Shown here piece after piece: positions 21,820-31,011 of a DNA stretch of 64,000 nucleotides. The notes beneath the pieces are model-generated. The model worked only from the letters and a program-made list of their open reading frames with translations. It was not told the origin of the DNA and searched no databases. The stretch's first letter is position 1, and each line of letters opens with the position of its first letter. The stretch is from NCBI GenBank assembly GCA_027704905.1, contig CM050999.1, positions 2,086,847 through 2,150,846 on the forward strand, in the 5' to 3' direction. The DNA comes from Muraenolepis orangiensis (Eukaryota > Chordata > Actinopteri > Gadiformes > Muraenolepididae). The translations under genes and the position numbers were made by a program.

Positions 21820-22041
21820 TGTGGTGGAACGTTATGGGAACATAATTCACTGTTTGTGTTTAGTGTGTGTTGCACCACGGACCGGTTAGGGTGCGTACCG
21901 TGTTGTTGTTGTTGTTGTGGTGTGCTAGTTGAAGTAGCAAGTAGCAGATGCGTTTCCCCTGCTGTTAAACTTAAATGGAAAATAAAGTGTGGAGTTCCAT
22001 ATTAAACACGCCGCCTCCGACTCCCTTTCATCGGCTCTACA
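21820..22041 (+). mobile_element. Gypsy copy 1 5' LTR
   Basis: 222 bp, TGTGGTGGAA to GGCTCTACA, with an AATAAA signal and a (TTG)n tract. It matches 25261-25482 base for base as far as I could read, so the insertion is very recent or the pair was gene-converted. Confidence 0.95.
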
Positions 22042-22088
22042 CTGGTGACCCCGACGTTTTCGAGATAGATTCCGAAGACATAGTGAAC

Positions 22089-22778
22089 ATGGCTGATCGC
22101 GATGTTTATGTTAAACTGCCGGAGTTTTGGGAACATGCCGCTACAGCGTGGTTCGCACACGTGGAGGCACACTTTGCCTGCCGCCAGGTCCGTGACGAGG
22201 ACCTGAAGTATTTTCACGTGGTGGCAGCGCTGGGGAGCTCCACGTCGTCCAGGTTGGTCGGTTTTGTCGCGGATCCTCCACGCCACGGCAAATATGAGGC
22301 GATTAAAGCCCTTCTCCTTAAGACATTTAGCTTATCTGCTAAGGAGAGGGCACGCCAGATTCTGGATATTCAGAGTTTGGGGGACAGCAAGCCGTCCCAG
22401 CTCATGGAGAAGATGCTGAATCTGCTGGGGGGGGAGGATCCCCGGATTTTGTTCGTGGAGACGTTCCTGCGCCACTTGCCGCCCCGGGTTCAGACGGCGC
22501 TGGCCAACACGACCATTACTGAACCCCGCGCCCTGGCTGAGGAGGCTGACCGTTTTTTCCTGGCGACCCGGCAGCCCGGTGCAGATGTGCTAGCTGCAAC
22601 GCTCAGTGCTCCCTCGCCGGTTAGGAGGGCTTGGGAGGAGCAGGCCGCGGCGGTTCCAGGCCGGCGTGGGGACGCGGGGGAATGTTTTTACCACGCGCGG
22701 TTCGGGGCCAAGGCGAAGAAGTGCATCGCTCCCTGCAGCTACAAGCCCCCGGGAAACGAGAGGGCCGGCGCTCGGTAG
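22089..22778 (+). CDS. gag: Gypsy copy 1 Gag
   Basis: A 229-residue frame starting at ATGGCTGATCGC, chosen because it follows the primer-binding site and aligns with the start region altered in copy 2. It has a capsid-like helical region (residues about 5-150, with PEFWEHAATAWFAHVEAHF) and a C-terminal Cys/His cluster CFYHARFG...CIAPC in place of a classical zinc knuckle, a form common in fish and insect gypsy Gags. It overlaps the pol frame. It probably forms the cytoplasmic particle that packages element RNA. Intact. Confidence 0.85.
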   Translation: MADRDVYVKLPEFWEHAATAWFAHVEAHFACRQVRDEDLKYFHVVAALGSSTSSRLVGFVADPPRHGKYEAIKALLLKTFSLSAKERARQILDIQSLGDSKPSQLMEKMLNLLGGEDPRILFVETFLRHLPPRVQTALANTTITEPRALAEEADRFFLATRQPGADVLAATLSAPSPVRRAWEEQAAAVPGRRGDAGECFYHARFGAKAKKCIAPCSYKPPGNERAGAR

Positions 22779-25240
22779 TGGCCCTGAGCGTTGGCGGCAC
22801 GAGCGGGCTGCTCTTCGTTAGCGACAGTGTCTCGGGAAGCCGGTTTCTCTGTGACACGGGCGCTCAGCGGAGCGTGTTTCCTGCGTCGAGGGAGGACGTC
22901 GCTCGAGGGGGGCATGGACCGCAGTTGACGACAGCTAATGGCAGCCCCATCCGCACTTATGGCGTGAGGCCGATGTGTTTATGTGTTGGGGGGCAGCGGT
23001 TCAACTGGGATTTTGTCATAGCAGACATTTCTTTTCCCCTCCTCGGGGCAGATTTTTTATGTGCTCACGGGCTCCTGGTGGACGTGGGAAACAAACGCTT
23101 GGTTGATGCCTTGACGTTTTCCTCCCTTGTGTGTACGCTTGGCAAAGCGGCGTACAACGGGCTGTCAGGTTCGCTGTCTGGTATGGACAAGTACCTCAGG
23201 TTGTTGGCCGAGTTCCCGGACCTGACGGAGCCCACTTTCTCTGCGCCCACCACCAAGCATGGGGTGGAGCACCACGTCACCACTGAGGGACCCCCGGTCT
23301 ACGCCAGGGCCCGGCGGTTGAACCCTTCTAAACTCGCAGTAGCGAAGGCGGAGTTCTCAACTATGGAACGCCTGGGTATCATCCGCCGGTCTGACAGTCC
23401 TTGGGCGTCTCCTCTGCACATCGTCCCCAAGCCTAATGGCGGTTGGCGCCCGTGTGGGGACTACCGCCGCCTCAACGACGCTACGACACCGGACCGCTAC
23501 CCGGTGCCGCACATTCAGGACTTTTCGGTGCACCTGGCGGGTAGGCGGGTGTTTTCTAAGGTGGACCTAGTGCGTGGATACCACCAGGTGCCCATGCATC
23601 CCCTGGACATTCCCAAAACGGCGGTGATAACGCCTTTTGGGTTGTTTGAGTTCCTGCGGATGCCTTTTGGGCTCAAGAACGCCGCGCAAACGTTCCAGCG
23701 CCTGATGGATTCGGTGCTGCGGGACTTACCGTTTGTGTTTGTCTACCTTGACGACATACTCGTCGCCAGCACTTCTGAGGAGGAACACCTGTCTCACCTC
23801 CGGGCCCTTTTTACGAGGCTCAGCCAACACGGGTTGATAATCAACCCTGCAAAGTGTCTGTTCGGGGTGTTTGGCATTGACTTCCTTGGGCACCGCGTCA
23901 CCAAAGGCGGAGCATCACCCCTGCCGGCGAAGGTTGAGGCTGTCGCGGCGTTTCCCCGCCCGCACACGGCCCGGTCACTCCGTGGGTTCCTAGGGATGGT
24001 TACCTTCTACCACCGTTTCATCGCCCGGGCCGCCCACATTATGCGGCCGCTGTATGAGGCGTTGAAAGGTAAGGCCCCCATCCAGGAGATCGAATGGACG
24101 ACGGAGGCTGAGGTTGCCTTTGTGGAGGTCAAGACCGCGCTGGCTCAGGCGGCCTTGCTGGCGCATCCGTCGCCCACGGCCCCCATCTCCATTACCACCG
24201 ATGCATCGGACTACGCAGTCGGTGCGGTGCATGAGCAGTGGGTGGACGGCGCCTGGCAACCACTTGCCTTTTTCAGCCGCCAGCTAACGCCCAGGGAACG
24301 CAGGTACAGCGCTTTTGACCGGGAGCTCCTTGGACTCTGGCTGGCCGTGCGGCACTTCCGATTTTTGCTGGAAGGCCGTGAATTTACGGCGTTCGTTGAC
24401 CACAAGCCGCTCACGTTCGCCATGTCCAAGGTGGCGGAGCCTTGGTCTGCTCGCCAGCAACGACAGCTTTCCTACATCTCGGAGTTCACCACGGACATCC
24501 AGCATGTGGCTGGTAAGTCAAACCTGGTCGCAGATTGCCTCTCCAGGGTCGTCATCGGAGCCGTCCAGTTGGGCCTCGACTATACCCGCATGGCAATGGA
24601 CCAGGTCACGGACCCCAGCGTCCAGGCCCTGAAGGGGGCTGATGTGGGGCTGCGCCTGGAGGATGTGGTTTTCGGCGACGCAGGCGTTGCTCTCCTGTGT
24701 GACGTCTCCACGGGCCAGCCGCGCCCAGTCGTTCCCACCAGCTGGAGGCGTTCCGTGTTCGAGGCGGTGCACAACCTGTCGCACCCCGGCGGGAAGCCTT
24801 CGGTGCGGATGGTGGCCGCGAAATTCGTCTGGCGGGGGCTCAAAAAGGACGTGAGGGCTTGGGCCGGCACATGTGTGGCTTGCCAGCGTGCTAAGGTGCA
24901 CCGCCACACGAAGGCCCCCCTGGAGAAATTCCTGGCCTTTCCGGGTTTTGGAACACGGGGGCAAGCACTTGGTGGTCGACCTGGGTGGCAAAGCCGAGCA
25001 CGTCTCGGTGGACCGGGTGAAGGCTGCTCACCTGGACTTGGACCAGCCGGTGGTGCTGGCACGGCCTCCGCGACGGGGTCGCCCCCCGGCCTTGACCCCT
25101 GTCACCAAATTGGGGCCTGCGGTTCCGGTCCCACCTCTTCCAGCGGCCGCCCCTGTAGAGGTCGCCTCCCCGGCTCCCGTTCTCCGGAGTCGTGGTGGTC
25201 GGCCTGTCGTTCCTCCCCACCGCACGGACTTTGTGTATGA
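22631..25240 (+). CDS. pol: Gypsy copy 1 Pol: protease, RT, RNase H, truncated integrase
   Basis: An 869-codon frame in a different phase from gag, so expression would need frameshifting. Aspartic protease DTGAQ is at residue 75. The reverse transcriptase has the YLDDIL catalytic motif near residue 373 and is intact. RNase H carries TDASDYAVGAV. The integrase zinc domain follows (HNLSHPGG ... CVAC, about 712-755). After PLEKFL, a deletion joins to the integrase C-terminal region in the wrong frame. The DDE core is lost and the last ~100 residues are frameshifted. The true C-terminal codons are readable at 24873-25244. It cannot integrate unaided. Confidence 0.9.
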   Translation: MGGAGRGGSRPAWGRGGMFLPRAVRGQGEEVHRSLQLQAPGKREGRRSVVALSVGGTSGLLFVSDSVSGSRFLCDTGAQRSVFPASREDVARGGHGPQLTTANGSPIRTYGVRPMCLCVGGQRFNWDFVIADISFPLLGADFLCAHGLLVDVGNKRLVDALTFSSLVCTLGKAAYNGLSGSLSGMDKYLRLLAEFPDLTEPTFSAPTTKHGVEHHVTTEGPPVYARARRLNPSKLAVAKAEFSTMERLGIIRRSDSPWASPLHIVPKPNGGWRPCGDYRRLNDATTPDRYPVPHIQDFSVHLAGRRVFSKVDLVRGYHQVPMHPLDIPKTAVITPFGLFEFLRMPFGLKNAAQTFQRLMDSVLRDLPFVFVYLDDILVASTSEEEHLSHLRALFTRLSQHGLIINPAKCLFGVFGIDFLGHRVTKGGASPLPAKVEAVAAFPRPHTARSLRGFLGMVTFYHRFIARAAHIMRPLYEALKGKAPIQEIEWTTEAEVAFVEVKTALAQAALLAHPSPTAPISITTDASDYAVGAVHEQWVDGAWQPLAFFSRQLTPRERRYSAFDRELLGLWLAVRHFRFLLEGREFTAFVDHKPLTFAMSKVAEPWSARQQRQLSYISEFTTDIQHVAGKSNLVADCLSRVVIGAVQLGLDYTRMAMDQVTDPSVQALKGADVGLRLEDVVFGDAGVALLCDVSTGQPRPVVPTSWRRSVFEAVHNLSHPGGKPSVRMVAAKFVWRGLKKDVRAWAGTCVACQRAKVHRHTKAPLEKFLAFPGFGTRGQALGGRPGWQSRARLGGPGEGCSPGLGPAGGAGTASATGSPPGLDPCHQIGACGSGPTSSSGRPCRGRLPGSRSPESWWSACRSSPPHGLCV

Positions 25241-25260
25241 GTGAATTCTGGGGGGGCTTG

Positions 25261-25482
25261 TGTGGTGGAACGTTATGGGAACATAATTCACTGTTTGTGT
25301 TTAGTGTGTGTTGCACCACGGACCGGTTAGGGTGCGTACCGTGTTGTTGTTGTTGTTGTGGTGTGCTAGTTGAAGTAGCAAGTAGCAGATGCGTTTCCCC
25401 TGCTGTTAAACTTAAATGGAAAATAAAGTGTGGAGTTCCATATTAAACACGCCGCCTCCGACTCCCTTTCATCGGCTCTACA
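25261..25482 (+). mobile_element. Gypsy copy 1 3' LTR
   Basis: Partner of the 5' LTR at 21820-22041. It is followed by the ATAT target duplication and the rest of the host hAT element. Confidence 0.95.
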
Positions 25483-25656
25483 ATATATAGATTATACCGC
25501 CCGTCGTTCCCCTATACTCAAATGATTTTAGTCAAATATGATGATAAACACAGCTGTTTCGCGGCCCGACTAACACCTCCGCGGCCCGGAACCCCTGAAC
25601 TAGATGACATATATAGACGCATCACACGTCTCCTATAGGCGACCGTGTGTAGGGTT

Positions 25657-25978
25657 AGTTCAGTTAAGTTGGCAAGATATTCACAGATTCGAACATGCCG
25701 GGTCAATAACTCTTAATCGAAACGTTTTAAAAGCACAAACGACGGCTCTCTTTAACCGTAGAAAGGAAGTTAACAAGATACAACCTCCTTATCTAAACGC
25801 GCCTCCGAGGTGGACGAATAACATTGATCTCTATGTGCAGCCGGCTGCGAGGCGAGTGCGCAGGGACCGTCTATAAAGTGCAACGTCCGAAAATAGATAC
25901 AACAATATTCATTATCTTCATTATTATACAATGTAGTGTCACCAAAATCAATTGTCTCCCATTGATCGTACAACAATG
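25657..25978. repeat. Left arm of a long inverted repeat
   Basis: From AGTTCAGTTAAGTTGGCAAG onwards this arm is the reverse complement of the arm ending at 28529, at high identity for over 250 bp. One ~34-bp segment is present only on the left (about 25744-25777). The arm is interrupted at 25979 by a solo LTR and resumes at 27228. No transposase is present. Confidence 0.9.
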
Positions 25979-27225
25979 TGTAACAGTGGGGTATGGTGGG
26001 GCCACTTAAACACAGCCAGACAACGCCACCTTGGGAGTTGCGCCCAAGGAAATAGTTGAGGGGGATATGCAAGGGACACCTTTAGGTTACAGTGTACGGG
26101 ATACCCTAGGTTCTTTCCAAGTAAATAGGCAGAGACGTGGTTCCAAAGTTAGAATAAAAAGTATATTTTATTATACATCCACAATTTACATTCAAATGGA
26201 TCTAAAACTCTGCTCTACATATAAAATAGGTTTCCAGCCTGCTGTAACAAAAGCTCACCTATCTGGGGCTAGTTGCTACAGCCGTCCTGGGGCAGGTTCC
26301 AACCGGGGAGGGGAGGTATGCTCACCACTAGGGGGGGGAGGGGCTCATGGTGCAAGCTAACATCACTTCACTCGGGAACACACAGCAAACGAGAAAAGGG
26401 GTGACCACACAGTGCAATTATTTCAGGCTCACGCATGCAACAGTGTAAAACTCCAAGATAGGCTACAAACCTCCCCCACCAGAATGGCACCCTACCCAGA
26501 CTATAGGCCCTATATAACCCTGGCAGATAGCTTCACAGCATGGGACAGACCGGTTGGTTTATTGTTGTAGATAAGAGCAGACTGGTATAGGCTACCAGGA
26601 AGAGAATGCCTGCGTTACTGGACTTCGAACAGGTAGGCCTATACAGCTGCCTATGGCACATGTAAACAAAATAACACAAAACCAAAACCCTAACTACAGA
26701 TCAAAGGCAAGTTGGTAAAACCTAGTTTTGCCAAAGGCAAAACAGCAGGTGGCTTTCTGACCGACCTGAGGGCAGAATATACACATGGTAAATAAAACAA
26801 TTCGGTAGATACCAAAATAGAAGCTTGGCAGAAAGGTTACCTTGGATGCCATAAGGGCAATCCTATAATACCACCTATGGTTTAGCCTACCTGTCAGCTG
26901 CGTATGGCAAGCCTACCTACTCCACCGGCCGACACCGTATAGGCTACCTCAGCGATGGGACCAAGCAGAGCTATTTAGGCGCACCAGCCTACCACTACCT
27001 GTCAAAGATAAGAAGGTTGTAAGTGCAGCAGCAACCGACACGCAGCATACTCCGTGAAAAGGATCACGACCTACCTCTGACCCCCCCCCAGGAAGAGACT
27101 AACGTTGGCTCCCAGCAACCAGGAAGTCAGGTGACCAAGAGGCAGAACACTGGGTACGCCCAGGTTATTTAAAGGGTCCAGACCTAATTGTCTACCAATT
27201 AACTAATTGGCTGCCCTAACTGTCA
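25979..27225 (-). mobile_element. Probable solo LTR, about 1.25 kb
   Basis: The ends are inverted (TGTAACAG ... CTGTCA) and flanked by CAATG and CAATT, a 4-of-5 target match. On the minus strand, a TATA-like CCTTTAAATAACC (about 27165) and a distal AATAAAATATAC (about 26165) fit LTR promoter and polyadenylation signals. It interrupts the left inverted-repeat arm, whose two halves are recognisable on either side. No coding sequence. Family unknown. Confidence 0.55.
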
Positions 27226-27227
27226 CA

Positions 27228-27440
27228 ATTGCCTATTTTAGAAATAATTGCTTTTGCATAATTTTGTGGAATATATTTTGTGAAAAATATTCAATAACTT
27301 GAAACATTTTCAATCACTTAATTCGTATGCAATCTAGTGTCACCAAAATCACCTCACACATCAATGGTCTCTTGTTAATCTTACTAGAACTCTTATTTAG
27401 GAAAAATGTTCTTTTGCATAATTTAGAAATTATTAAAATT
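27228..27440. repeat. Inverted-repeat left arm, inner part
   Basis: AT-rich sequence containing TTGCATAATTTTG and AATATTCAATAACTTGAAAC. It is the reverse complement of about 28100-28290. It leads directly into the rRNA fragment. Confidence 0.8.
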
Positions 27441-27867
27441 TCTCGTTCGTTGTCGGAATTAACCAGACAAATCGCTCCACCAACTACGGCCATGCACCAC
27501 CACCCACAGTATCGAGAAAGAGCTATCAATCTGTCAATCCTTTCCGTGTCCGGGCCGGGTGAGGTTTCCCGTGTTGAGTCAAATTAAGCCGCAGGCTCCA
27601 CTCCTGGTGGTGCCCTTACGTCAATTCCTTTAAGTTTCAGCTTTGCAACCATACTCCCCCCGGAACCCAAAGACTTTGGTTTCCCGGGTAGCTCCCCGGC
27701 GGGTCATGGGAATAACGCCTCCGGATCGCTAGTTGGCATCGTTTATGGTCGGAACTACGACGGTATCTGATCGTCTTCGAACCTCCGACTTTCATTCTTG
27801 ATTAATGAAAACATTCTTGGCAAATGCTTTCGCTTTCATCCGTCTTGCGCCGGTCCAAGAATTTCAC
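27441..27867 (-). pseudogene. 18S rRNA fragment
   Basis: 427 bp recognisable as the antisense of the conserved central 18S core, roughly nucleotides 930-1360 of a vertebrate 18S gene. It runs from the region around GGTTAATTCCGA to GTGAAATTCTTGGACCGG. It has a 5-bp deletion near 27486 and several substitutions, many of them G-to-A or C-to-T at CpG sites, so it is not functional. Both ends are abrupt. It is not part of an rDNA unit; it sits at the centre of an inverted repeat. Confidence 0.92.
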
Positions 27868-28099
27868 TGCAACCAGGATGCCTTTAGACTCGGCAGAGAG
27901 TCGACACTTTCCCCCGCTCGCCACGGGGCCGGAGCCAGGCCGGTCACTGTGCGGTCCGGGGAGGGCCGTGCGAGGCGGCCTTACCATGTCTGTCCCTGTC
28001 TTACACCCGAGCAGTACAACTAAACAGTGAGGTTCAGCACGACACTCATTCACACGACACTCGACACATCCTAACCACCACATTGCTACTACATAATGA
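27868..28099. other. Unassigned GC-rich segment beside the rRNA fragment
   Basis: About 230 bp, GC-rich at first and then with short direct repeats of CACGACACTC. It does not continue the 18S sequence. It may be other rDNA spacer or unrelated captured DNA. It forms the rest of the loop of the inverted repeat. Confidence 0.35.
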
Positions 28100-28529
28100 C
28101 GCTACATTGCATAAAAATATATATTTTTTTTTAATATATATTCACCAAAATTATGCAAAAGAACATTTTTTTTTTATTTGTGGTATGATCAACAGAAGAC
28201 AATTGATGTGTGAAGTGATTTTGGTGACACTACATTGCATACGAATGAAGTTATTGAAAATGTTTCAAGTTATTGAATATTTTTTTAATATATTTTAAGA
28301 ATGAAGATAATGAATATTGTTGTATCTATTTTCGGACGTTGCACTTTATAGACGGTCCCTGCACACTCGCCTCGCAGCCGGCTGCACATAGAGATCAATG
28401 TTATTCGTCCACCTCGGAGGCGCGTTTAGATAAGGAGGTTGTATCGTTTGTGCTTTTAAAATGTTTCGATTAAGAGTTATTGACCCGGCATGTTCGGATC
28501 TGTGAATATCTTGCCAACTTAACTGAACT
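28100..28529. repeat. Right arm of the long inverted repeat
   Basis: Reverse complement of 25657-25978 plus 27228-27440. It contains the 24-kb-side landmarks CCGGCTGCACATAGAGATC and GACCCGGCATGTTCGGATC in inverted order. Ignoring the solo LTR, the whole structure is about 1.6 kb with arms over 400 bp. Confidence 0.9.
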
Positions 28530-28836
28530 TGTTGGCTTCACTATAGGTGATGCACCGTGGGGGGGCCTCGGATGGGGCCTCGGATGGGGGCCTCGGATGG
28601 GGGGGCCTCGGATGGGGGCCTCGGATGGGGGGGGTCGGCTTTGACGCCCATCTGTCAAACGGCGGCCCCACCGTGCTGCCCCGCTTTGATGGCGGTGCCT
28701 CGTCCCCCGTCAGTCTCCTTCACACCTCGTCCCGTGTGAGACCCGGGTGTGACGACCCCCCCCTCCTCCTCCGACAGCTCCTCTCATCCTGCTTCAGTTA
28801 GTTCACAGGTCAGTGAACATATACATATATACATAT
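28530..28836. repeat. GGGGCCTCGGAT minisatellite and GC-rich flank
   Basis: About five imperfect repeats of GGGGGCCTCGGATG lie at 28558-28632. A GC-rich unique stretch follows to about 28800. No gene was recognised. Confidence 0.7.
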
Positions 28837-29100
28837 CAGTGGCGGCTGGCCCATAGGGGGCGATGGGGACCCCCTAAACCACACGCACAAACAAAATATA
28901 AAAAAATTAAAATAAGAAAAAAAATATATATATAAATTGTCAATATGTGTGTGTTTAAAATATGGAATGCACCCAGAAATATGTGTAAAATATGATTTTA
29001 AAATAATTTGCGCAACATAATATGCTTTTCCTAGTCCACATAAGCCTAGTACACTGTGGCCGTGTTCCATTTCAGGGTCTGCAGCCTTAAGGGCGATGCT
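28837..29100. mobile_element. hAT-like fragment, one end
   Basis: Begins CAGTGGCGGCTGG, a terminal repeat common to fish hAT elements, followed by AT-rich DNA. No matching right terminus was found before the microsatellite at 29145, so it is truncated. Confidence 0.5.
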
Positions 29101-29144
29101 GGGGGGCTGTAGAGAAATAGCCCCACGGAGGCGGGTCTCTGTAG

Positions 29145-29150
29145 CAGTTT

Positions 29151-29184
<34 letters not shown>

Positions 29185-29196
29185 ATACACATATAC

Positions 29197-29233
<37 letters not shown>

Positions 29234-29257
29234 TATACATATATACATATATATACA

Positions 29258-29286
<29 letters not shown>
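29145..29286. repeat. (TA)n, (CATA)n and (ACAT)n microsatellite
   Basis: Compound AT-rich microsatellite ending in about eight ACAT units. The BEL element inserted at its right edge with target site CATAT. Confidence 0.95.
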
Positions 29287-29288
<2 letters not shown>

Positions 29289-29668
29289 TGTAGTGACCAC
29301 TTGTCCTTTTCTTAAAACACGAAGTTTCCCTAATGTGTGTGTCACTCTTGGACAGACTGAAACGTTCTTGACGCTTGTTGCAGATGGAAGAATATAATGT
29401 CCACTCCAGGTTTGTTTGGGTTTGAAATTAAAGATGATTTATTTTGTTCTTTACAGAGATTCAGAAAACTTAGACAAAATAACACTCCCGTACGCAAGCA
29501 AGGTCTAAAGACTGTATGGTTCTCAGTCTGTCACGCCCCCTAGTGTGACGCACCTCTCCTTATATAGAGACCTGCAGGGGGTTGAGTACACTGCAGCCAT
29601 TAGTAGACACACACCACCTGGTAAGGCCAATAAATAAATAAATAGAATAGAAAGAATTGGCTCCTACA
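29289..29668 (-). mobile_element. BEL 3' LTR
   Basis: 380 bp, TGTAGTGACC to GGCTCCTACA on the plus strand. On the minus strand a TATATAAGGAG promoter-like box lies near 29565. Confidence 0.92.
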
Positions 29669-29830
29669 TAACCGGCCCCTAATTGTATTTTGGGGCAACA
29701 AAAACAATTACAATATACACTGTATCTTAAAGGAGCCTATAAACATTTCATTAACTTAGGTGTGGTGTGGTACTCACCAAAGATTGGCGATATCATCATG
29801 CCATCATTCACCAGCTGAAGCAAGGAGCCT

Positions 29831-30070
29831 TCACTCCTCACATTCTAGCAGCAGGCAGATCTTGGTTATGGGCCTCACTAGGACATTGGTCTGTGTTTTG
29901 ACCTTTACAGCTCGCACCAATCCTTTAGAATCCGCCATAACTTCAAGCACTCTTCCCAAGATCCAAGAGCCACGTGGAGCACAGGGGTCCACTACCATAA
30001 CCACATCTCCAGGTGTAAAGCTTCTCCTCTGTTTGCACCATTTCTGCCGTTCTTGCAAATAATAATCCAT
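29831..30070 (-). pseudogene. BEL integrase C-terminal tail (DUF5641-like)
   Basis: A frame with the conserved pattern FTPGDVVMVVD, PRGSWILGRVLEV, VRAVKVKT and LVRPITK that ends BEL/Pao polyproteins after integrase. The zinc and DDE domains that should precede it are missing: the RNase H frame leads almost straight into it near 30050. Confidence 0.85.
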
Positions 30071-31011
30071 GCTACTGCAACTTTCAGCTTTCTCCAGCTG
30101 GAAAAGTGTGTGAGAAATTTGTCAGTTGGATTTCCATTGTTCTTTACAATGATTGTACTCACAGCAGGATTTCTCTTGACCTCTGGGTCATCAAAGGAGT
30201 GTGAGACCAATTCCAACGGAAACTGTGGCCAGTCCCTTTCTGACTTCCAGAGTATGTCTGGACCCTGTATCCAACTCTGATTCTCCATGAATTTGTCTGC
30301 CTTTTGTCCCCTGGTGGCAACATCAGCAGGGTTCACCTTTGTGTTGACATATCTCCACTGGGTCATTTTTGTGGCTTCCCTAATGGTGGAAACTCTGTTA
30401 GCCACAAACGTGTGGAATCTTGTGTGTTGGTTTGCTATATACTTTAGCACTGATTGGCTATCAGTCCAAAACATTGAGCTTTCAAGATGCAGCTGCAACT
30501 CTCTCCTGAGAACTTTACCCACTTTAGTGGCCAGCACTGCAGCAGCAAGCTCCATCCTGGGGATTGTAATCTTTTTAAGGGGAGCAACTCTTGCCTTCCC
30601 CATCATGAACGAAACGTGGATGGTGTTTTTGTCATTCATCAGTCTCAAATAGCTCACTGTACCATACCCTTGTTCACTTGCGTCTGCAAAATGATGAAGT
30701 TGTGCTTGTATGGGTTTGCCAAAGTCATTGGGTTTGAGGCATCTTCTAACCTTGAAGTCAGTGATCTTCTGGAGATCTAATTTCCATTTCACCCACCGAT
30801 CAGAGAACATCTTGGGTATTTCCTTATCCCAGCCAAGGTTTAAGCTACATAGCTCTTGCAATAGCAGTTTGGCAGGCAGAGTGAAAGGTGCAAGAAACCC
30901 TAAAGGGTCATAAATGGAGCTAACTTCAGACAGGATCCCTCTCCTTGTGTGTGGCTGTGTCTTGGTGGTGACATTGAATGTAAAATTGTCATCCTCCACG
31001 CACCACTGCAC
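29992..31011 (-). pseudogene. BEL RT end and RNase H
   Basis: A 339-codon frame. It starts in the RT connection region (TRRGILSEVSSIYDPLGFLAP) and continues through a BEL RNase H with HHFADASEQGYG and FWTDSQSVLKYI, followed by the linker ADVATRG. A frameshift near 31020 separates it from the RT catalytic frame, and at its left end it shifts across the integrase deletion. Confidence 0.88.

Larger units (their letters stand above)
21820..25482 (+). mobile_element. Ty3/gypsy retrotransposon, copy 1 (young, integrase-deleted)
   Basis: A 3.66-kb LTR element with 222-bp LTRs that I read as identical and a 4-bp target duplication ATAT. A primer-binding-like TGGTGACCCCGACG follows the 5' LTR. gag and pol overlap in different frames. 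A polypurine stretch TCTGGGGGGG lies 3 bases before the 3' LTR. Compared with copy 2 (51553-55823) it lacks about 675 bp covering the integrase core. Confidence 0.95.
21485..25597. mobile_element. Non-autonomous hAT (MITE-like) split by a gypsy element
   Basis: The left end reads CAGGGGTTCCCACC and the right end GGAACCCCTG, typical hAT termini. It is flanked by a perfect 8-bp target duplication AACTAGAT (21477-21484 and 25598-25605). Without the nested gypsy insertion it is only about 450 bp and holds no transposase. The ends carry subterminal repeats around CGGACCGG. An (AT)n-rich stretch lies at 21720-21815, where the gypsy inserted. Confidence 0.93.

Noticed and set aside
22631..22857. CRISPR array or phage features
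   Set aside because: The window is vertebrate. The tandem arrays lack unique spacers and no cas-like gene exists.
27441..27867. A functional ribosomal RNA locus
   Set aside because: Only about 430 of roughly 1850 nucleotides of 18S are present, with deletions and CpG decay and no 5.8S, 28S or promoter.
28640..28800. Possible exon with GC-rich coding-like composition
   Set aside because: Frames on both strands are open only through base composition. No domain and no flanking splice pattern could be supported.
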